A stretch of DNA of 64,000 bases from JAHEME01 sp034435035 (GCA_034435035.1 DAOTXW010000003.1:1-64000); one strand, 5' to 3'. Shown: positions 52,071-61,520, counted from the first letter of the stretch. Notes: a model not told the origin generated them from the sequence alone. Numbers and translations: made by a program.

Positions 52071-52724
52071 TCATCCGGCCAGCGCCTGAACCAGCATGCG
52101 GAAGGCGTTCTTGTAGTCCATACCGAAATCGAAGCGGGGCTGCCGCCTCAAAGCGTCCGGTACCTCGCATGCCTGCACCTGAGCGACCAGCACGGGTTTG
52201 CGGTGATCGCGGAAGAAGCGCCAGCTTTCCTGTACATCGCCGGTTGTGAGCGCTGCCGGTGACAGCACGACAACCATGTGGCTGCATTCCTGCAGCGCCG
52301 GGTGTACGCCACTGGCCCACTGGGACTTGTCGCGTGTCTCGGATTCCGGATCGATCCACACAGGGATGCCGGTGCGGCTCAGGTCCTCGGCCAGCCGGGC
52401 CGCAAAGACCGCATCGGCCCGGCTGCACGCAACGTAAGCCGTGTAGCGTGTGCGTCCGGGCCGCTGCAGGGCGGGGGCTGTCTTGCCTATCTTCTGCCCG
52501 GACTCCGGTCTGCTCAACCGCTGATGTGCATCGGTGCGCCCCATCCGGAACACCACCGTGCCGCAGATCGGACACTCTCCACGGGTGCCGGGTGTGCCGC
52601 GCCGCGTCCACACCGGCACAGGGGACTGGATCTCAACCTTTTGCCGGCAGGTGACACAGTAGGCTTCTATCGGCTCGTCATCCCCCTGCAGATCGGCATC
52701 GTCATCATAAGCAGGCAAGGACAT
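52071..52724 (-). CDS. TIR-domain protein with DUF5679-like zinc ribbon
   Basis: 217 residues. A zinc ribbon (CVTC at 23-26, CPIC at 51-54) has the same spacing as that of TopA. From about residue 94 a TIR domain: YTAYVACSRADAVFAARLAE, GIPVWIDPES, WASGVHPALQECSHMVVVLSP and DVQESWRFFRDHRKPVLVAQ. Bacterial TIRs often cleave NAD using a Glu before a Trp; here the order is Glu166-Ser167-Trp168, so the position before Trp is Ser and activity is uncertain. It could be a defence protein or a scaffold. Standing alone on the minus strand, it has its own promoter (52759-52787). Confidence 0.8.
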   Translation of the reverse strand: MSLPAYDDDADLQGDDEPIEAYCVTCRQKVEIQSPVPVWTRRGTPGTRGECPICGTVVFRMGRTDAHQRLSRPESGQKIGKTAPALQRPGRTRYTAYVACSRADAVFAARLAEDLSRTGIPVWIDPESETRDKSQWASGVHPALQECSHMVVVLSPAALTTGDVQESWRFFRDHRKPVLVAQVQACEVPDALRRQPRFDFGMDYKNAFRMLVQALAG

Positions 52725-52758
52725 GGTGGTTTCCTCTCCGTCGGATGGGTCAGGTCAC

Positions 52759-52787
52759 AGTGTAGCTGAAGCTGGCTCTGTGGGCAA
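52759..52787 (-). promoter_or_regulatory. Promoter of the TIR gene
   Basis: On the minus strand TTGCCC, 17 bases and TACACT, about 35 bases before the start. Confidence 0.55.
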
Positions 52788-52858
52788 AGCCGCCGCTATC
52801 GAATTGATCCCTTCTGCGCTACCATAGCTTCACCAGTCTGCTGCTGTGGGAGGTCACG

Positions 52859-54355
52859 ATGATCCGAACAAAGATCGTATGCACCATCGGCCCTTCCTCT
52901 CGCGAGCCGGCGATGCTGCGGCGGCTGATCGCTGCGGGCATGGATGTCGCACGGATCAATCTGTCCCATGCTGACCATCAGATGCATGGCGAGACCATCA
53001 AGCGCATCCGGGAGGCCGCGCACGAGGGAGGCAAACCGGTTGCCATCCTGGCCGATCTGCAGGGGCCTAAACTGCGTGTCGGAAGCCTCGCACAGAACGG
53101 GATCGACATTGCTGCCGGGGAGCGGGTTGTCCTGACCAGCCGGGAGGTGCTTGGTGAGCGGGTGGAGGGCGCTGAAGCATCTGCCGTGATCCCGATCCGG
53201 TATGAACATCTGACTAAAGACATCAGGCCGGGCGGGCGCATCCTGATCGACGATGGGCTGGTGGAGCTGGAAGCGCTTGAGGTCGCCGATCCTGAGGTCA
53301 TCTGTCGTGTCATCACCGGAGGGCACATTGCCGATTCCAAGGGAGTCAACCTGCCGGGCACCCGCCTATCCGTCCCATCCATTACGGAGAAAGACTGGCG
53401 TGACCTGGCCTTTGTGCTTGACGCTGGAATCGACTGGGTGGCACTGTCGTTCGTTCGCAGCCCCGATGAGATACAGCGCCTGAAAGCCTTCATCGCCGAT
53501 CGCTGCCAGCCGGGTGAGGAGCCGCGGGTCATCGCCAAGATGGAAAAGCCTGAAGGGCTGGATCGTCTGGATGAGATCCTGGCTGCCGCCGATGGGATTA
53601 TGGTAGCGCGTGGCGATCTGGGGATCGAGATTCCCCCGGAGCAGGTACCGCTGGAGCAGAAGCGTCTGATCCGGGCTGCCAATGCGGCTGGCAAGCCGGT
53701 GATCACCGCCACTCAGATGCTGGACTCGATGCTGCGTAACCCTCGCCCGACCCGCGCTGAGGCCAGCGACGTGGCCAACGCCATCCTCGATGGTTCCGAT
53801 GCCATCATGCTATCGGGCGAGACAGCTGTCGGCCAGCATCCCATCGAGGCGGTGGAGACCATGGTTCGGATCGCACAGACAGTCGAACAGGCTGTCTGCT
53901 CCGCCCCCTGGACTCCGCCGCCGCATGTTCAGGTGTCCAGGCGCGATGTCACCGACGCGGTCAGCCATGCCACCTGTGAGACCGCCGAGGCGCTGGATGC
54001 CGCCGCTATCATGACTGCCACCGCCAGCGGGCGCACCGCGCGCGCGGTGGCCCGCTACCGTCCGCATCGCCCCATTCTGGCGGCAACGCCCTACCCAACG
54101 GTGCAGCGTCAGCTGATGCTGTCCTGGGGCATCATTCCCATGCTCAGCCCCTACTCACGACGGATCTCCGAGATGGTGCAGACCTCGATCGCTATGGCTG
54201 TGCATCATGGCTACATCGAGGAAGGCAGCCGGGTGGTGATCACGGCCGGGGTTGCCAACACTATGCCGGGCACCACCAATCTGATGACGGTTGAACTGGC
54301 GCGCACGAGCAGCACACCGGTTACGGAGAGGGCTGACCTGGAGAATGATATCTGA
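52859..54355 (+). CDS. pyk: Pyruvate kinase
   Basis: 498 residues. IRTKIVCTIGPSSREP, ARINLSHADH, ADLQGPKLRVG, and the catalytic KMEKPEGL followed by GIMVARGDLGIEIP, then TATQMLDSML and GSDAIMLSGETAVGQHP. The C-terminal regulatory domain begins about residue 365 (TDAVSHATCETAEALDAAAI). Glycolytic phosphoenolpyruvate to pyruvate with ATP formation. GGGAGG lies 5 bases before the start. Confidence 0.96.
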   Translation: MIRTKIVCTIGPSSREPAMLRRLIAAGMDVARINLSHADHQMHGETIKRIREAAHEGGKPVAILADLQGPKLRVGSLAQNGIDIAAGERVVLTSREVLGERVEGAEASAVIPIRYEHLTKDIRPGGRILIDDGLVELEALEVADPEVICRVITGGHIADSKGVNLPGTRLSVPSITEKDWRDLAFVLDAGIDWVALSFVRSPDEIQRLKAFIADRCQPGEEPRVIAKMEKPEGLDRLDEILAAADGIMVARGDLGIEIPPEQVPLEQKRLIRAANAAGKPVITATQMLDSMLRNPRPTRAEASDVANAILDGSDAIMLSGETAVGQHPIEAVETMVRIAQTVEQAVCSAPWTPPPHVQVSRRDVTDAVSHATCETAEALDAAAIMTATASGRTARAVARYRPHRPILAATPYPTVQRQLMLSWGIIPMLSPYSRRISEMVQTSIAMAVHHGYIEEGSRVVITAGVANTMPGTTNLMTVELARTSSTPVTERADLENDI

Positions 54356-54410
54356 ACAGGCGATGCATGCCGGGTAGTCCCTGCGCCTCACTGCCAATTG
54401 GAGAGAACCC

Positions 54411-55382
54411 ATGGATACTGTCAATCTCGGCCGCAGCGGCATGAAGGTCAGCCGGTTGTGCCTGGGCACAATGAACTTCGGCCCGTTAACCCCGGAGCCG
54501 GACAGCTTCGCCATCATGGACCACGCGCTCGAGGTCGGGATCAATTTCTTCGATACCGCCAATGTCTACGGCTGGAAGATCGGCGAGGGGATCACCGAGA
54601 ATATCATCGGCCGCTGGTTTGCCCGGGGAGGGGGTCGGCGAGAGAAGGTCGTGCTGGCAACCAAAGTATACGGGCGGATGGGCGAGGGTCCGAACGAGCG
54701 CCGTCTGTCTGCCCTGCATATCCGCCGAGCGTGCGAGGACAGCCTGAAGCGGATGCAGACGGATCACATTGATCTCTACCAGATGCATCACATCGACCGT
54801 GAAACGCCCTGGGAGGAGATCTGGCAGGCGATGGAGATCCTGGTACGTGATGGCAAGGTGCTGTACGTGGGCAGCAGCAACTTTGCAGGCTGGCACATCG
54901 TCCAGGCGCAGGAGGCAGCCCGCGCCCGCCACTTCATGGGCCTGATCTCGGAGCAGAGTCTGTATAACCTGGCAGCACGCAGCATCGAACTGGAAGTGAT
55001 CCCCGCCTGTCAGGCCTACGGGCTGGGCATCATCCCTTACAGCCCGCTGGGGGGTGGCATCCTGGGCGGCATCCTGGAGAAGATCGAGGGTGGCCGGCGC
55101 GCCGAGGAAGATACACAGGAGGAGATAGCAAAATACCATCCGCGCATTGAGCAGTACGAGGCGTTCTGCCGTGAGATGGGAGAGAAACCAGCCGATTTGG
55201 CGCTGGCGTGGCTGCTGGCTCAGCCCGGCGTCACGGCGCCGATCATCGGCCCGCGCACGCTGGAGCAGCTCACCGGCAGCCTGCGCGCCCTGGAGATCAC
55301 GTTGAGCGAGGAAGCCCGACAGAGACTCGATGAGATATGGCCGGGGCCGGGTGGCCCTGCGCCGGAAGCCTATGCCTGGTAG
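54411..55382 (+). CDS. Aldo/keto reductase
   Basis: 323 residues, NADPH-dependent TIM barrel. Active-site residues are visible: Asp and Tyr in FFDTANVYG, Lys in LATKVYG, His in YQMHHID. GSSNFAGWHI and YSPLGGGILGG are the next family motifs, and TAPIIGPRTLEQL binds the cofactor. It resembles the YghZ/AKR11-14-like groups. Substrate unknown. It lies upstream of the oligopeptide importer, separated by 176 bases that hold a separate AT-rich promoter-like patch. Confidence 0.88.
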   Translation: MDTVNLGRSGMKVSRLCLGTMNFGPLTPEPDSFAIMDHALEVGINFFDTANVYGWKIGEGITENIIGRWFARGGGRREKVVLATKVYGRMGEGPNERRLSALHIRRACEDSLKRMQTDHIDLYQMHHIDRETPWEEIWQAMEILVRDGKVLYVGSSNFAGWHIVQAQEAARARHFMGLISEQSLYNLAARSIELEVIPACQAYGLGIIPYSPLGGGILGGILEKIEGGRRAEEDTQEEIAKYHPRIEQYEAFCREMGEKPADLALAWLLAQPGVTAPIIGPRTLEQLTGSLRALEITLSEEARQRLDEIWPGPGGPAPEAYAW

Positions 55383-55425
55383 AAAACCTTTTACTTTTGC
55401 CGGAAATATATTAGTATAGAATCAT
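55381..55425 (+). promoter_or_regulatory. AT-rich promoter-like patch before the peptide importer
   Basis: An AT-rich island in a GC-rich area with TAGAAT at 55417-55422. The -35 is unclear (TTGCCG lies at 14 bases, TTTACT further off). The leader would be about 130 bases. Confidence 0.4.
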
Positions 55426-55558
55426 CGCAAAAGTCGATGCATCTTGCATCTGCCACAGGCGAGGAGTCGCCGGATCCCGGGCGGCCTGCCGAATCACCTG
55501 TGTGCCGCTCCGGGCCCCTGCGGCGCTGGTTGATCCACCTTTTACGGAGGAGAGTTAT

Positions 55559-57292
55559 ATGCGTGCCAACAAGTTGTCATGGGTGTTGCTTTTGTCGATG
55601 GCGGCACTGGCGCTCGTGATGGTGGCCTGCGCACCGGCCGCTCCGCCGGCAGAAGAGCCGGCTGCTGAAGAGCCAGCAGCCGAGGAACCTGCCGCCGAAG
55701 AGCCGGCTGCGGAGGAGCCTGCCGCCGAAGAGCCGGCCGCGGAGGAGCCAGCAGCCGAGCGTAAAGTCATCACAATGAACTTTGTGCAGGAGTTCGACAC
55801 TCTGAACCCCCTGTACACCAACATGTACTTCAGCACCATCACCTTCCAGTTCTGGCTGCAGCGGCCCTGGCAGTATGATGAGAACAACGAGCCGTATCCT
55901 GTCATGGTGACTGAACTGCCGACGGCCTCGGAAGATGGCCGCGTCATCACCATCAACCTGCGCGATGACATTGTGTGGTCGGATGGCGAGCCGATCACAG
56001 CAGCTGACTTCATCTTCACCTACGAGATGTACATTGACCCGGCCAACTCGGTTTCCTCGGTCTACCCCTACGACCAGATCGAGTCCATCGAGGCGCCGGA
56101 TGATCGCACGGTGGTGGTGACCTTCGCCGAGCCGTTTGTCCCCTGGCAGGCTGTCCTGTTCCAGTTCGGCATCATCCCGGAGCATGTGCTGCGCCCGGTC
56201 TTTGAAGCCGAGGGCACGCTGGATAACGCCGAGTGGAACCTGGCCCCTGACGTAGGCGCCGGGCCATACATCCTGCAGGAATGGGTGTCGGGCGACCATG
56301 CGCTGTTCGTCCGCAACGAGAACTACTGGGGCGAGCCGGCCAAGATCGATGAGATCTTCATCCGCTTCGTGACCGACAATGAGGCGCAGCGGGCCGCCCA
56401 GATCGCGGGCGACATCGACGTTTCGACGTTCCTGGACTTCAGTGAGGTCCCGGAGCTGGAGGCGGCCGGGATCCCGGTCTACACCAGCCTGTCCGGTTAC
56501 AATGACGGCCTGTACTTCTCGCTGTCTGAGGATGTGCATCCTGCCATGCGGGAGCTGGCGGTCCGCCAGGCGATCGCGCTCGGCATCGACCGGGAATCGA
56601 TCACCCGCGATCTGCTGAACGGGGTGGTGACGCCGGCCAACTCCTTCTGGGCCAATACGCCTTACGAGGCCCCCGATCTGGAGCCCTGGCCGTATGACCC
56701 GGAACGCGCGATGGCCCTGCTGGATGAGGCTGGCTGGGTGGATAGCAACGGTGACGGCACCCGCGACAAGGACGGGATCGAGCTGGTGCTCAACTACGGC
56801 ACGAACCAGCGCGAGATCCGCAAGCAGGTTCAGCAGGTGATCCAGCAGGATCTGGCCGAGATCGGTATTGGCATCGAGCTGTTGAACTACGAGTCGGATG
56901 TCTTCTTCGCCACCTACGCGGATGGCGGTCCGCAGTACACCGGCGAGCTGGACTTCTACGAGTATTCCGACAACCCGGCCTGGCCCGATCCGGATGAATA
57001 CACCTGGCTGTGCTCGGAGATCGCCAGCGACGAGAACCCGCAGGGTGTGAACTCGCAGTATCTGTGCGATGAGGAGCTGGATGCACTGTTCCAGGCACAG
57101 GCCAGCGAGACAGACCCCGAGGCGCGTAAGCAGATCTTCTGGGAGATCAGCAAGATCATGAACGAGCAGGTCTACTGGCTGGGCCTGTGGCCCGACCCCG
57201 ACCTGTTTGCCGTTAGCCCGAACGTGATCAACGTCAAGTTCTCGGGCGTGACGCCGTTCTTCAACATCGCTGAGTGGGATTTCTCCGAATAG
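55559..57292 (+). CDS. Peptide/nickel-type ABC transporter substrate-binding lipoprotein
   Basis: 577 residues, family 5 (OppA/DppA-like). A lipoprotein signal ends in MVAC with Cys24. Then comes a linker of about seven EEPAA repeats, then the binding fold: DTLNPLYTNMYFSTI, VITINLRDDIVWSDGEPITAADFIFTYEMY, WNLAPDVGAGPYILQEW and VRQAIALGIDRESI. GGAGGAG precedes the ATG. It heads a five-gene importer and is followed by an intercistronic hairpin. The ligand (oligopeptide, nickel or sugar) cannot be told. Confidence 0.9.
   Translation: MRANKLSWVLLLSMAALALVMVACAPAAPPAEEPAAEEPAAEEPAAEEPAAEEPAAEEPAAEEPAAERKVITMNFVQEFDTLNPLYTNMYFSTITFQFWLQRPWQYDENNEPYPVMVTELPTASEDGRVITINLRDDIVWSDGEPITAADFIFTYEMYIDPANSVSSVYPYDQIESIEAPDDRTVVVTFAEPFVPWQAVLFQFGIIPEHVLRPVFEAEGTLDNAEWNLAPDVGAGPYILQEWVSGDHALFVRNENYWGEPAKIDEIFIRFVTDNEAQRAAQIAGDIDVSTFLDFSEVPELEAAGIPVYTSLSGYNDGLYFSLSEDVHPAMRELAVRQAIALGIDRESITRDLLNGVVTPANSFWANTPYEAPDLEPWPYDPERAMALLDEAGWVDSNGDGTRDKDGIELVLNYGTNQREIRKQVQQVIQQDLAEIGIGIELLNYESDVFFATYADGGPQYTGELDFYEYSDNPAWPDPDEYTWLCSEIASDENPQGVNSQYLCDEELDALFQAQASETDPEARKQIFWEISKIMNEQVYWLGLWPDPDLFAVSPNVINVKFSGVTPFFNIAEWDFSE
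55649..55762 (+). repeat. 15-bp tandem repeat coding for EEPAA linker
   Basis: About seven imperfect copies of a 15-bp unit (like GCAGAAGAGCCGGCT) encode the acidic Pro/Ala linker just after the lipid anchor. Copies differ mostly at third codon positions. Confidence 0.85.
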
Positions 57293-57332
57293 GGGCCGTA
57301 ACGGAACGCTCCGTCTGATGCGTTCTAAACCA

Positions 57333-57366
57333 GAGGCCGGGATGGCGGTTTGCCTATCCCGGCCTC
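57333..57366 (+). terminator. Intercistronic hairpin after the binding-protein gene
   Basis: An 11-bp perfect stem (GAGGCCGGGAT and complement) with a 12-base loop that has a further GGC/GCC pair. No T run. It parallels the hairpin after the amino-acid binding protein at 28051. Confidence 0.6.
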
Positions 57367-57451
57367 TCAGCAGATACTACTCGAACAGCAGGCCCTGTCA
57401 GTAGCGCTCTGTATTCCTGGATCGGGCAGGGGCAGCCCGGAGGGGGCCATC

Positions 57452-58489
57452 ATGACCCGCTATATTGTGCGTCGTGTCCTGCAGGCCATTCCCCTGTTGT
57501 TGATAGTGAGCATTGTGCTGTTCGTCCTGATGCAGAATATGGGCGATCCCATTGCCACGCTGGGCGGACGCTCGGTCACGCGGTCGGCTGACCGGGCGCG
57601 TCTGACCTGCCAGCTGGGTCTGGACTACCCGGTCTCTCTCAGGTATATCTTCTGGCTGGCTGGCAACGACTGGATGCCCCCGCGTGATTGCGATGGCGAC
57701 GGGACGGCTGAACGCGCGGGGCAGCTCAAGGGGGTGCTGCGGGGGGACTTCGGCACCTCGCTGGTGAACCGCGGCAAGCCTGTCTTTGAGGTGATCGGCC
57801 AGCGCATCGGCAACACGCTGCTCTTGATGGTAACCGCCGAGGCGGTCATTGTCGCCGGGGCGATCGTCATCGGCATCTACTCGGCGCTTCACCAGTATTC
57901 CGTCATCGACAACCTGGTCACCGCGCTGTCCTTCGTTTTCTATTCAATGCCGATTTTTATGATCGCCCTGCTTTCCATGTTCCTGTTCGGGGTGACCTTC
58001 AAGCGGCTGGGGCTTCCCTACCTGCCGACCATTGGCATGTATGATCCCAAGGTGGGTGAGACCCCTCTGCAGGTCATGTGGCATATGGTGCTGCCGGTTT
58101 TCAGCATTGCGCTCATCAGCCTGGCCGGCTACAGCCGCTACATTCGCAGCACGATGCTTGAGGTGATGAGCCAGGACTATATCCGCACCGCCTGGTCGAA
58201 GGGGCTGGCCCGCCGGGATGTCGTTTTTGTCCACGCGCTCAAGAACGCCTCGCTGCCTATTGTCACAGTCGTCGGGCTGGACCTGCCGCTGCTGCTTGGC
58301 GGTGCACTGGTCACTGAGCGCATCTTCGGCTGGCCCGGCATGGGGCTGCTGTTCCTGGAACGGGTAGGACGTTCGGATGTCCCGGTGCTGATGGGAATCC
58401 TGACCCTGATCTCAGTCGCGGTGGTGGTCTTCCAGATACTCACCGATATCACCTATGCGTGGCTTGACCCGCGCATCCGGTATGAGTAG
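57452..58489 (+). CDS. Peptide ABC transporter permease (DppB/OppB type)
   Basis: 345 residues. RYIVRRVLQAIPLLLIVSIVLFVLMQ is the classical OppB start. A large loop, then the EAA region YIRTAWSKGLARRDVVFVHALKNASLPIVTVVGL, and LGGALVTERIFGWPGMGLL. Start at 57452 has GGAGGGG upstream. Loop one has a Cys/Asp-rich DCDGDGTAERA insert. Confidence 0.92.
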   Translation: MTRYIVRRVLQAIPLLLIVSIVLFVLMQNMGDPIATLGGRSVTRSADRARLTCQLGLDYPVSLRYIFWLAGNDWMPPRDCDGDGTAERAGQLKGVLRGDFGTSLVNRGKPVFEVIGQRIGNTLLLMVTAEAVIVAGAIVIGIYSALHQYSVIDNLVTALSFVFYSMPIFMIALLSMFLFGVTFKRLGLPYLPTIGMYDPKVGETPLQVMWHMVLPVFSIALISLAGYSRYIRSTMLEVMSQDYIRTAWSKGLARRDVVFVHALKNASLPIVTVVGLDLPLLLGGALVTERIFGWPGMGLLFLERVGRSDVPVLMGILTLISVAVVVFQILTDITYAWLDPRIRYE

Positions 58490-58513
58490 GCCACTCACGG
58501 GGGAAATGTCACC

Positions 58514-59467
58514 ATGGAACAGACCTTTACCGCCCCACCGGCGGCCCTGCGCGAAGCGGATTCGCTGGAAGCCCCGCCCCTGACGCTGACCCAGCTCGCC
58601 TGGCGGCGCTTCCGCCGCCACAAGATGGCTGTCTTTGGTATCGTCATGATAGCCCTGCTGTTCGCCTATTCGTTCGGCGGCGCCCTGTTCGTCCCGGAGT
58701 CCTACGCCAACTACAACGATCCTGCGCAGTCCTATGATCCCCCCAGCCGCCTGCATCCATTCGGTACGGACGCCATCGGGCGGGACATCCTGGCCCGCAC
58801 GATCTACGGCGGGCAGGTTTCGCTGGTCATCGGGCTGACGGCGGTCATGGTGGAGCTGATCGTGGGTGTGCTGGTCGGATCGATCGCGGGTTATTTCGGC
58901 GGCGCGATCGATGGCCTGCTGATGCGTTTCACGGAAGCGATGATCAACATCCCCCAGATCTTCCTGCTGATCGTGATGTCCAAGTTCTTCGGGGGGAAGA
59001 TTCCCAACCTGGAGCTGTTCGGGCGCGAGTTCAGCGGGAGTGTTGTGGTCATTGTGTTGATCCTCGGTCTGACCAGCTGGATGTACCTGGCACGTATTGT
59101 TCGCGCCGAGTTTTTGTCGATCAAGGAACATGAGTTTATCCTGGCGGCACGCGCCACCGGCACGCCTGTCCACGATATCATCTTCCGGCACATCCTGCCC
59201 AACAGCGTGGCGCCGATCGTGGTGGCGGCCACACTGGGCGTGGCCAATGCCATCCTGAATGAAGCCTATATCAGCTTCCTGGGGTTAGGCGTACAGCCGC
59301 CTACTGCCACCTGGGGCAACATGTTGGAGGGCTCCTACGACAAGCTCGACTCGGCGCCCTGGCTGTGGGCGTTCACCGGGTCGCTGATCATCCTGACCGT
59401 GCTCAGCATCAACTTCGTCGGTGACGGCCTGCGCGATGCGCTGGATCCGCGCAGCCGCACGGTATAG
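58514..59467 (+). CDS. Peptide ABC transporter permease (DppC/OppC type)
   Basis: 317 residues. A long N-terminal cytoplasmic tail precedes the first span (WRRFRRHKMAVFGIVMIALL). HPFGTDAIGRDILARTIYGGQVSLVIG is the OppC hallmark. EAA loop: FILAARATGTPVHDIIFRHILPNSVAPIVV. It pairs with the 57452 permease. Confidence 0.93.
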   Translation: MEQTFTAPPAALREADSLEAPPLTLTQLAWRRFRRHKMAVFGIVMIALLFAYSFGGALFVPESYANYNDPAQSYDPPSRLHPFGTDAIGRDILARTIYGGQVSLVIGLTAVMVELIVGVLVGSIAGYFGGAIDGLLMRFTEAMINIPQIFLLIVMSKFFGGKIPNLELFGREFSGSVVVIVLILGLTSWMYLARIVRAEFLSIKEHEFILAARATGTPVHDIIFRHILPNSVAPIVVAATLGVANAILNEAYISFLGLGVQPPTATWGNMLEGSYDKLDSAPWLWAFTGSLIILTVLSINFVGDGLRDALDPRSRTV

Positions 59468-59496
59468 CCCGCTCCCCTGACACCCCGGAGACCTCG

Positions 59497-60498
59497 ATGA
59501 GCAAGAACACGCCGCTGCTTGAAGTCAGGGACCTGAAGGTTTGTTTTCACACCCCCGAGGGCACCGTGCATGCCGTCAACGGTATCTCGTACTACTTGAA
59601 CGAAGGGGAGGCGCTGGCCGTCGTGGGAGAAAGCGGCTGCGGCAAGTCGGTGAGCATGATGTCGATGCTCGGCCTGATCCCGATCCCTCCGGGTGAGATC
59701 ATCAGCGGGCAGGCTATCTACCGCGGCAGCGATCTGCTGACGATGCAGGAAGCGGAGATCGCGGACATCCGCGGACGCGAGATCGGCATGATCTTTCAGG
59801 ATCCGATGACTTCGCTGAATCCCGTGCTCACAATTGGCCGCCAGATCACCGAGTCTCTCAAGACCCACATGGGAATGGACGACGAGCAGGCCCGCCAGCG
59901 GGCGATCACGCTCCTGGAGTGGGTTGGCATTCAGGATGCCCCGCGCCGCCTGGAAGACTACCCGCACCAGTTCTCGGGTGGTATGCGTCAGCGCGTGATG
60001 ATTGCCATTGCGCTGGCCTGCGCGCCCAGTCTGCTGATCGCTGATGAACCGACGACCGCCCTTGATGTGACGATCCAGGCTCAGATCGTTGAGCTGGTTG
60101 TGCGCCTGCGCGAGCAGATGGGCATGGCGGTGATCTGGATCACTCACGACCTGGGTGTGGTGGCAGGCATTGCGGAACGCGTCATCGTGATGTATGCGGG
60201 CCTGATCGTCGAAGAGGCATCGGTGGACAGCCTGTATGACGACCCACGGCACCCGTATACCCGTGCGCTGCTGGCCGCCCTGCCGCGCGTTGATGCCCGC
60301 CGCGAGCGTCTGAAATCCATCCCGGGTGCGCCGCCCAGCCTGCACGCCGAGATCCGGGGCTGCCCCTTTGCACCGCGCTGCGACTTCGTTGTGGATCGCT
60401 GCCGGGCGGAAACGCCGCAGCTGATCCCCGTCCCGGATGGGCTGCCTGATCATCGGGCGGCCTGCTGGGTCGATGCCCGGACAGGAGAACTGCGATGA
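59497..60498 (+). CDS. Peptide ABC transporter ATPase (DppD/OppD type)
   Basis: 333 residues: Walker A GESGCGKS, FQDPMTSLNPVLTIGRQI, signature FSGGMRQRVMIAIAL, Walker B LLIADEPTTALDV, then WITHDLGVVAGIAERV. The C-terminal CPFAPRC and Cys-rich tail form an Fe-S-like site found in Opp/Dpp ATPases. The end overlaps the next ATPase in ATGA. Confidence 0.94.
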   Translation: MSKNTPLLEVRDLKVCFHTPEGTVHAVNGISYYLNEGEALAVVGESGCGKSVSMMSMLGLIPIPPGEIISGQAIYRGSDLLTMQEAEIADIRGREIGMIFQDPMTSLNPVLTIGRQITESLKTHMGMDDEQARQRAITLLEWVGIQDAPRRLEDYPHQFSGGMRQRVMIAIALACAPSLLIADEPTTALDVTIQAQIVELVVRLREQMGMAVIWITHDLGVVAGIAERVIVMYAGLIVEEASVDSLYDDPRHPYTRALLAALPRVDARRERLKSIPGAPPSLHAEIRGCPFAPRCDFVVDRCRAETPQLIPVPDGLPDHRAACWVDARTGELR

Positions 60499-61520
60499 AC
60501 GGTGCCGCTTCTGCCCCCGCTGACAGCGCTCCGCTGGTGCGCGTGGATAATCTGGTGAAGCACTTCCCGGTGACTCGCGGCATTCTGGTGCAGCGGGCTA
60601 TCGGCGCGATCAAAGCGGTCGATGGCATCTCCTTTGATATTCAACGCGGAGAAACCGTTGGGATGGTCGGCGAGAGTGGCTGCGGAAAGACCACGGCTGG
60701 CCGCACCCTGCTCGGTCTGTACCCGGCGACCGCCGGCGAGGTCTTCATCGAAGGTGACCGGGTGCACCACGCCCGGGGGGATGAACTGATGGCCATCCGC
60801 CGCAAGGCCCAGATGATCTTCCAGGATCCTTTCGCCTCGCTCAACCCGCGCTGGACGGTTAGCGCGATCGTCGCTGAACCGCTGCGCGTCCACCGGCTGG
60901 TATCGTCCAGAGCCGAGCGCGATCGGCGGGTCCGCGAGCTGCTGGAGCTGGTGGGGTTGAACGCCCGGCATGTCAACCGGTTCCCGCATGAGTTCTCTGG
61001 CGGGCAGCGGCAGCGCATCGGCATCGCACGGGCGCTGGCGTCGAACCCCGCTTTCATTGTCTGTGACGAGCCGATCTCGGCGCTGGATGTTTCCATCCAG
61101 GCGCAGGTGGTCAATCTGCTGGAAGACCTGCAGGATCGCTTCGGCCTGACCTACCTTTTCATCGCGCACGATCTCAGCATGGTGCGCCATATCTGCGATC
61201 GCGTCATCGTGATGTACCTCGGCGTGATGGTTGAGATGGGCGACCGCGATGATCTGTACGATAACCCGCTGCATCCCTATACAGTGTCCCTGCTATCCGC
61301 TGTTCCCATACCCGATCCTGCTAAAGAACGAGAGCGCCGGCGCATCATCCTGGGTGGCGATGTGCCCAGCCCACTTAACCCCCCGTCAGGCTGCCGCTTT
61401 CACCCTCGCTGCCCGATGGCTCAGCCGCACTGCTCCCAGGTAGCCCCGCGTTGGCGGGAAGTGCGTACTGGCCACTGGGTTGCCTGCCACGAGGTGGAGC
61501 CAAAGGAACGGCCCGCCTGA
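60495..61520 (+). CDS. Peptide ABC transporter ATPase (DppF/OppF type)
   Basis: 341 residues: VKHFPVTRGIL, Walker A GESGCGKT, FQDPFASLNPRWTVSAIVAEPL, signature FSGGQRQRIGIARAL, Walker B FIVCDEPISALDV, IAHDLSMVRHICDRV and a C-terminal GCRFHPRCPMA. Last gene of the importer, followed by a terminator at 61552. Confidence 0.94.
   Translation: MNGAASAPADSAPLVRVDNLVKHFPVTRGILVQRAIGAIKAVDGISFDIQRGETVGMVGESGCGKTTAGRTLLGLYPATAGEVFIEGDRVHHARGDELMAIRRKAQMIFQDPFASLNPRWTVSAIVAEPLRVHRLVSSRAERDRRVRELLELVGLNARHVNRFPHEFSGGQRQRIGIARALASNPAFIVCDEPISALDVSIQAQVVNLLEDLQDRFGLTYLFIAHDLSMVRHICDRVIVMYLGVMVEMGDRDDLYDNPLHPYTVSLLSAVPIPDPAKERERRRIILGGDVPSPLNPPSGCRFHPRCPMAQPHCSQVAPRWREVRTGHWVACHEVEPKERPA

Noticed and set aside
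52071..52724. Thoeris or other TIR defence operon
   Set aside because: No SIR2, macro-domain, cyclase or other partner gene is adjacent, and the neighbours are a cell-surface gene and pyruvate kinase.
55649..55762. Repeats that might suggest a CRISPR array
   Set aside because: They are contiguous 15-bp in-frame coding repeats without spacers.
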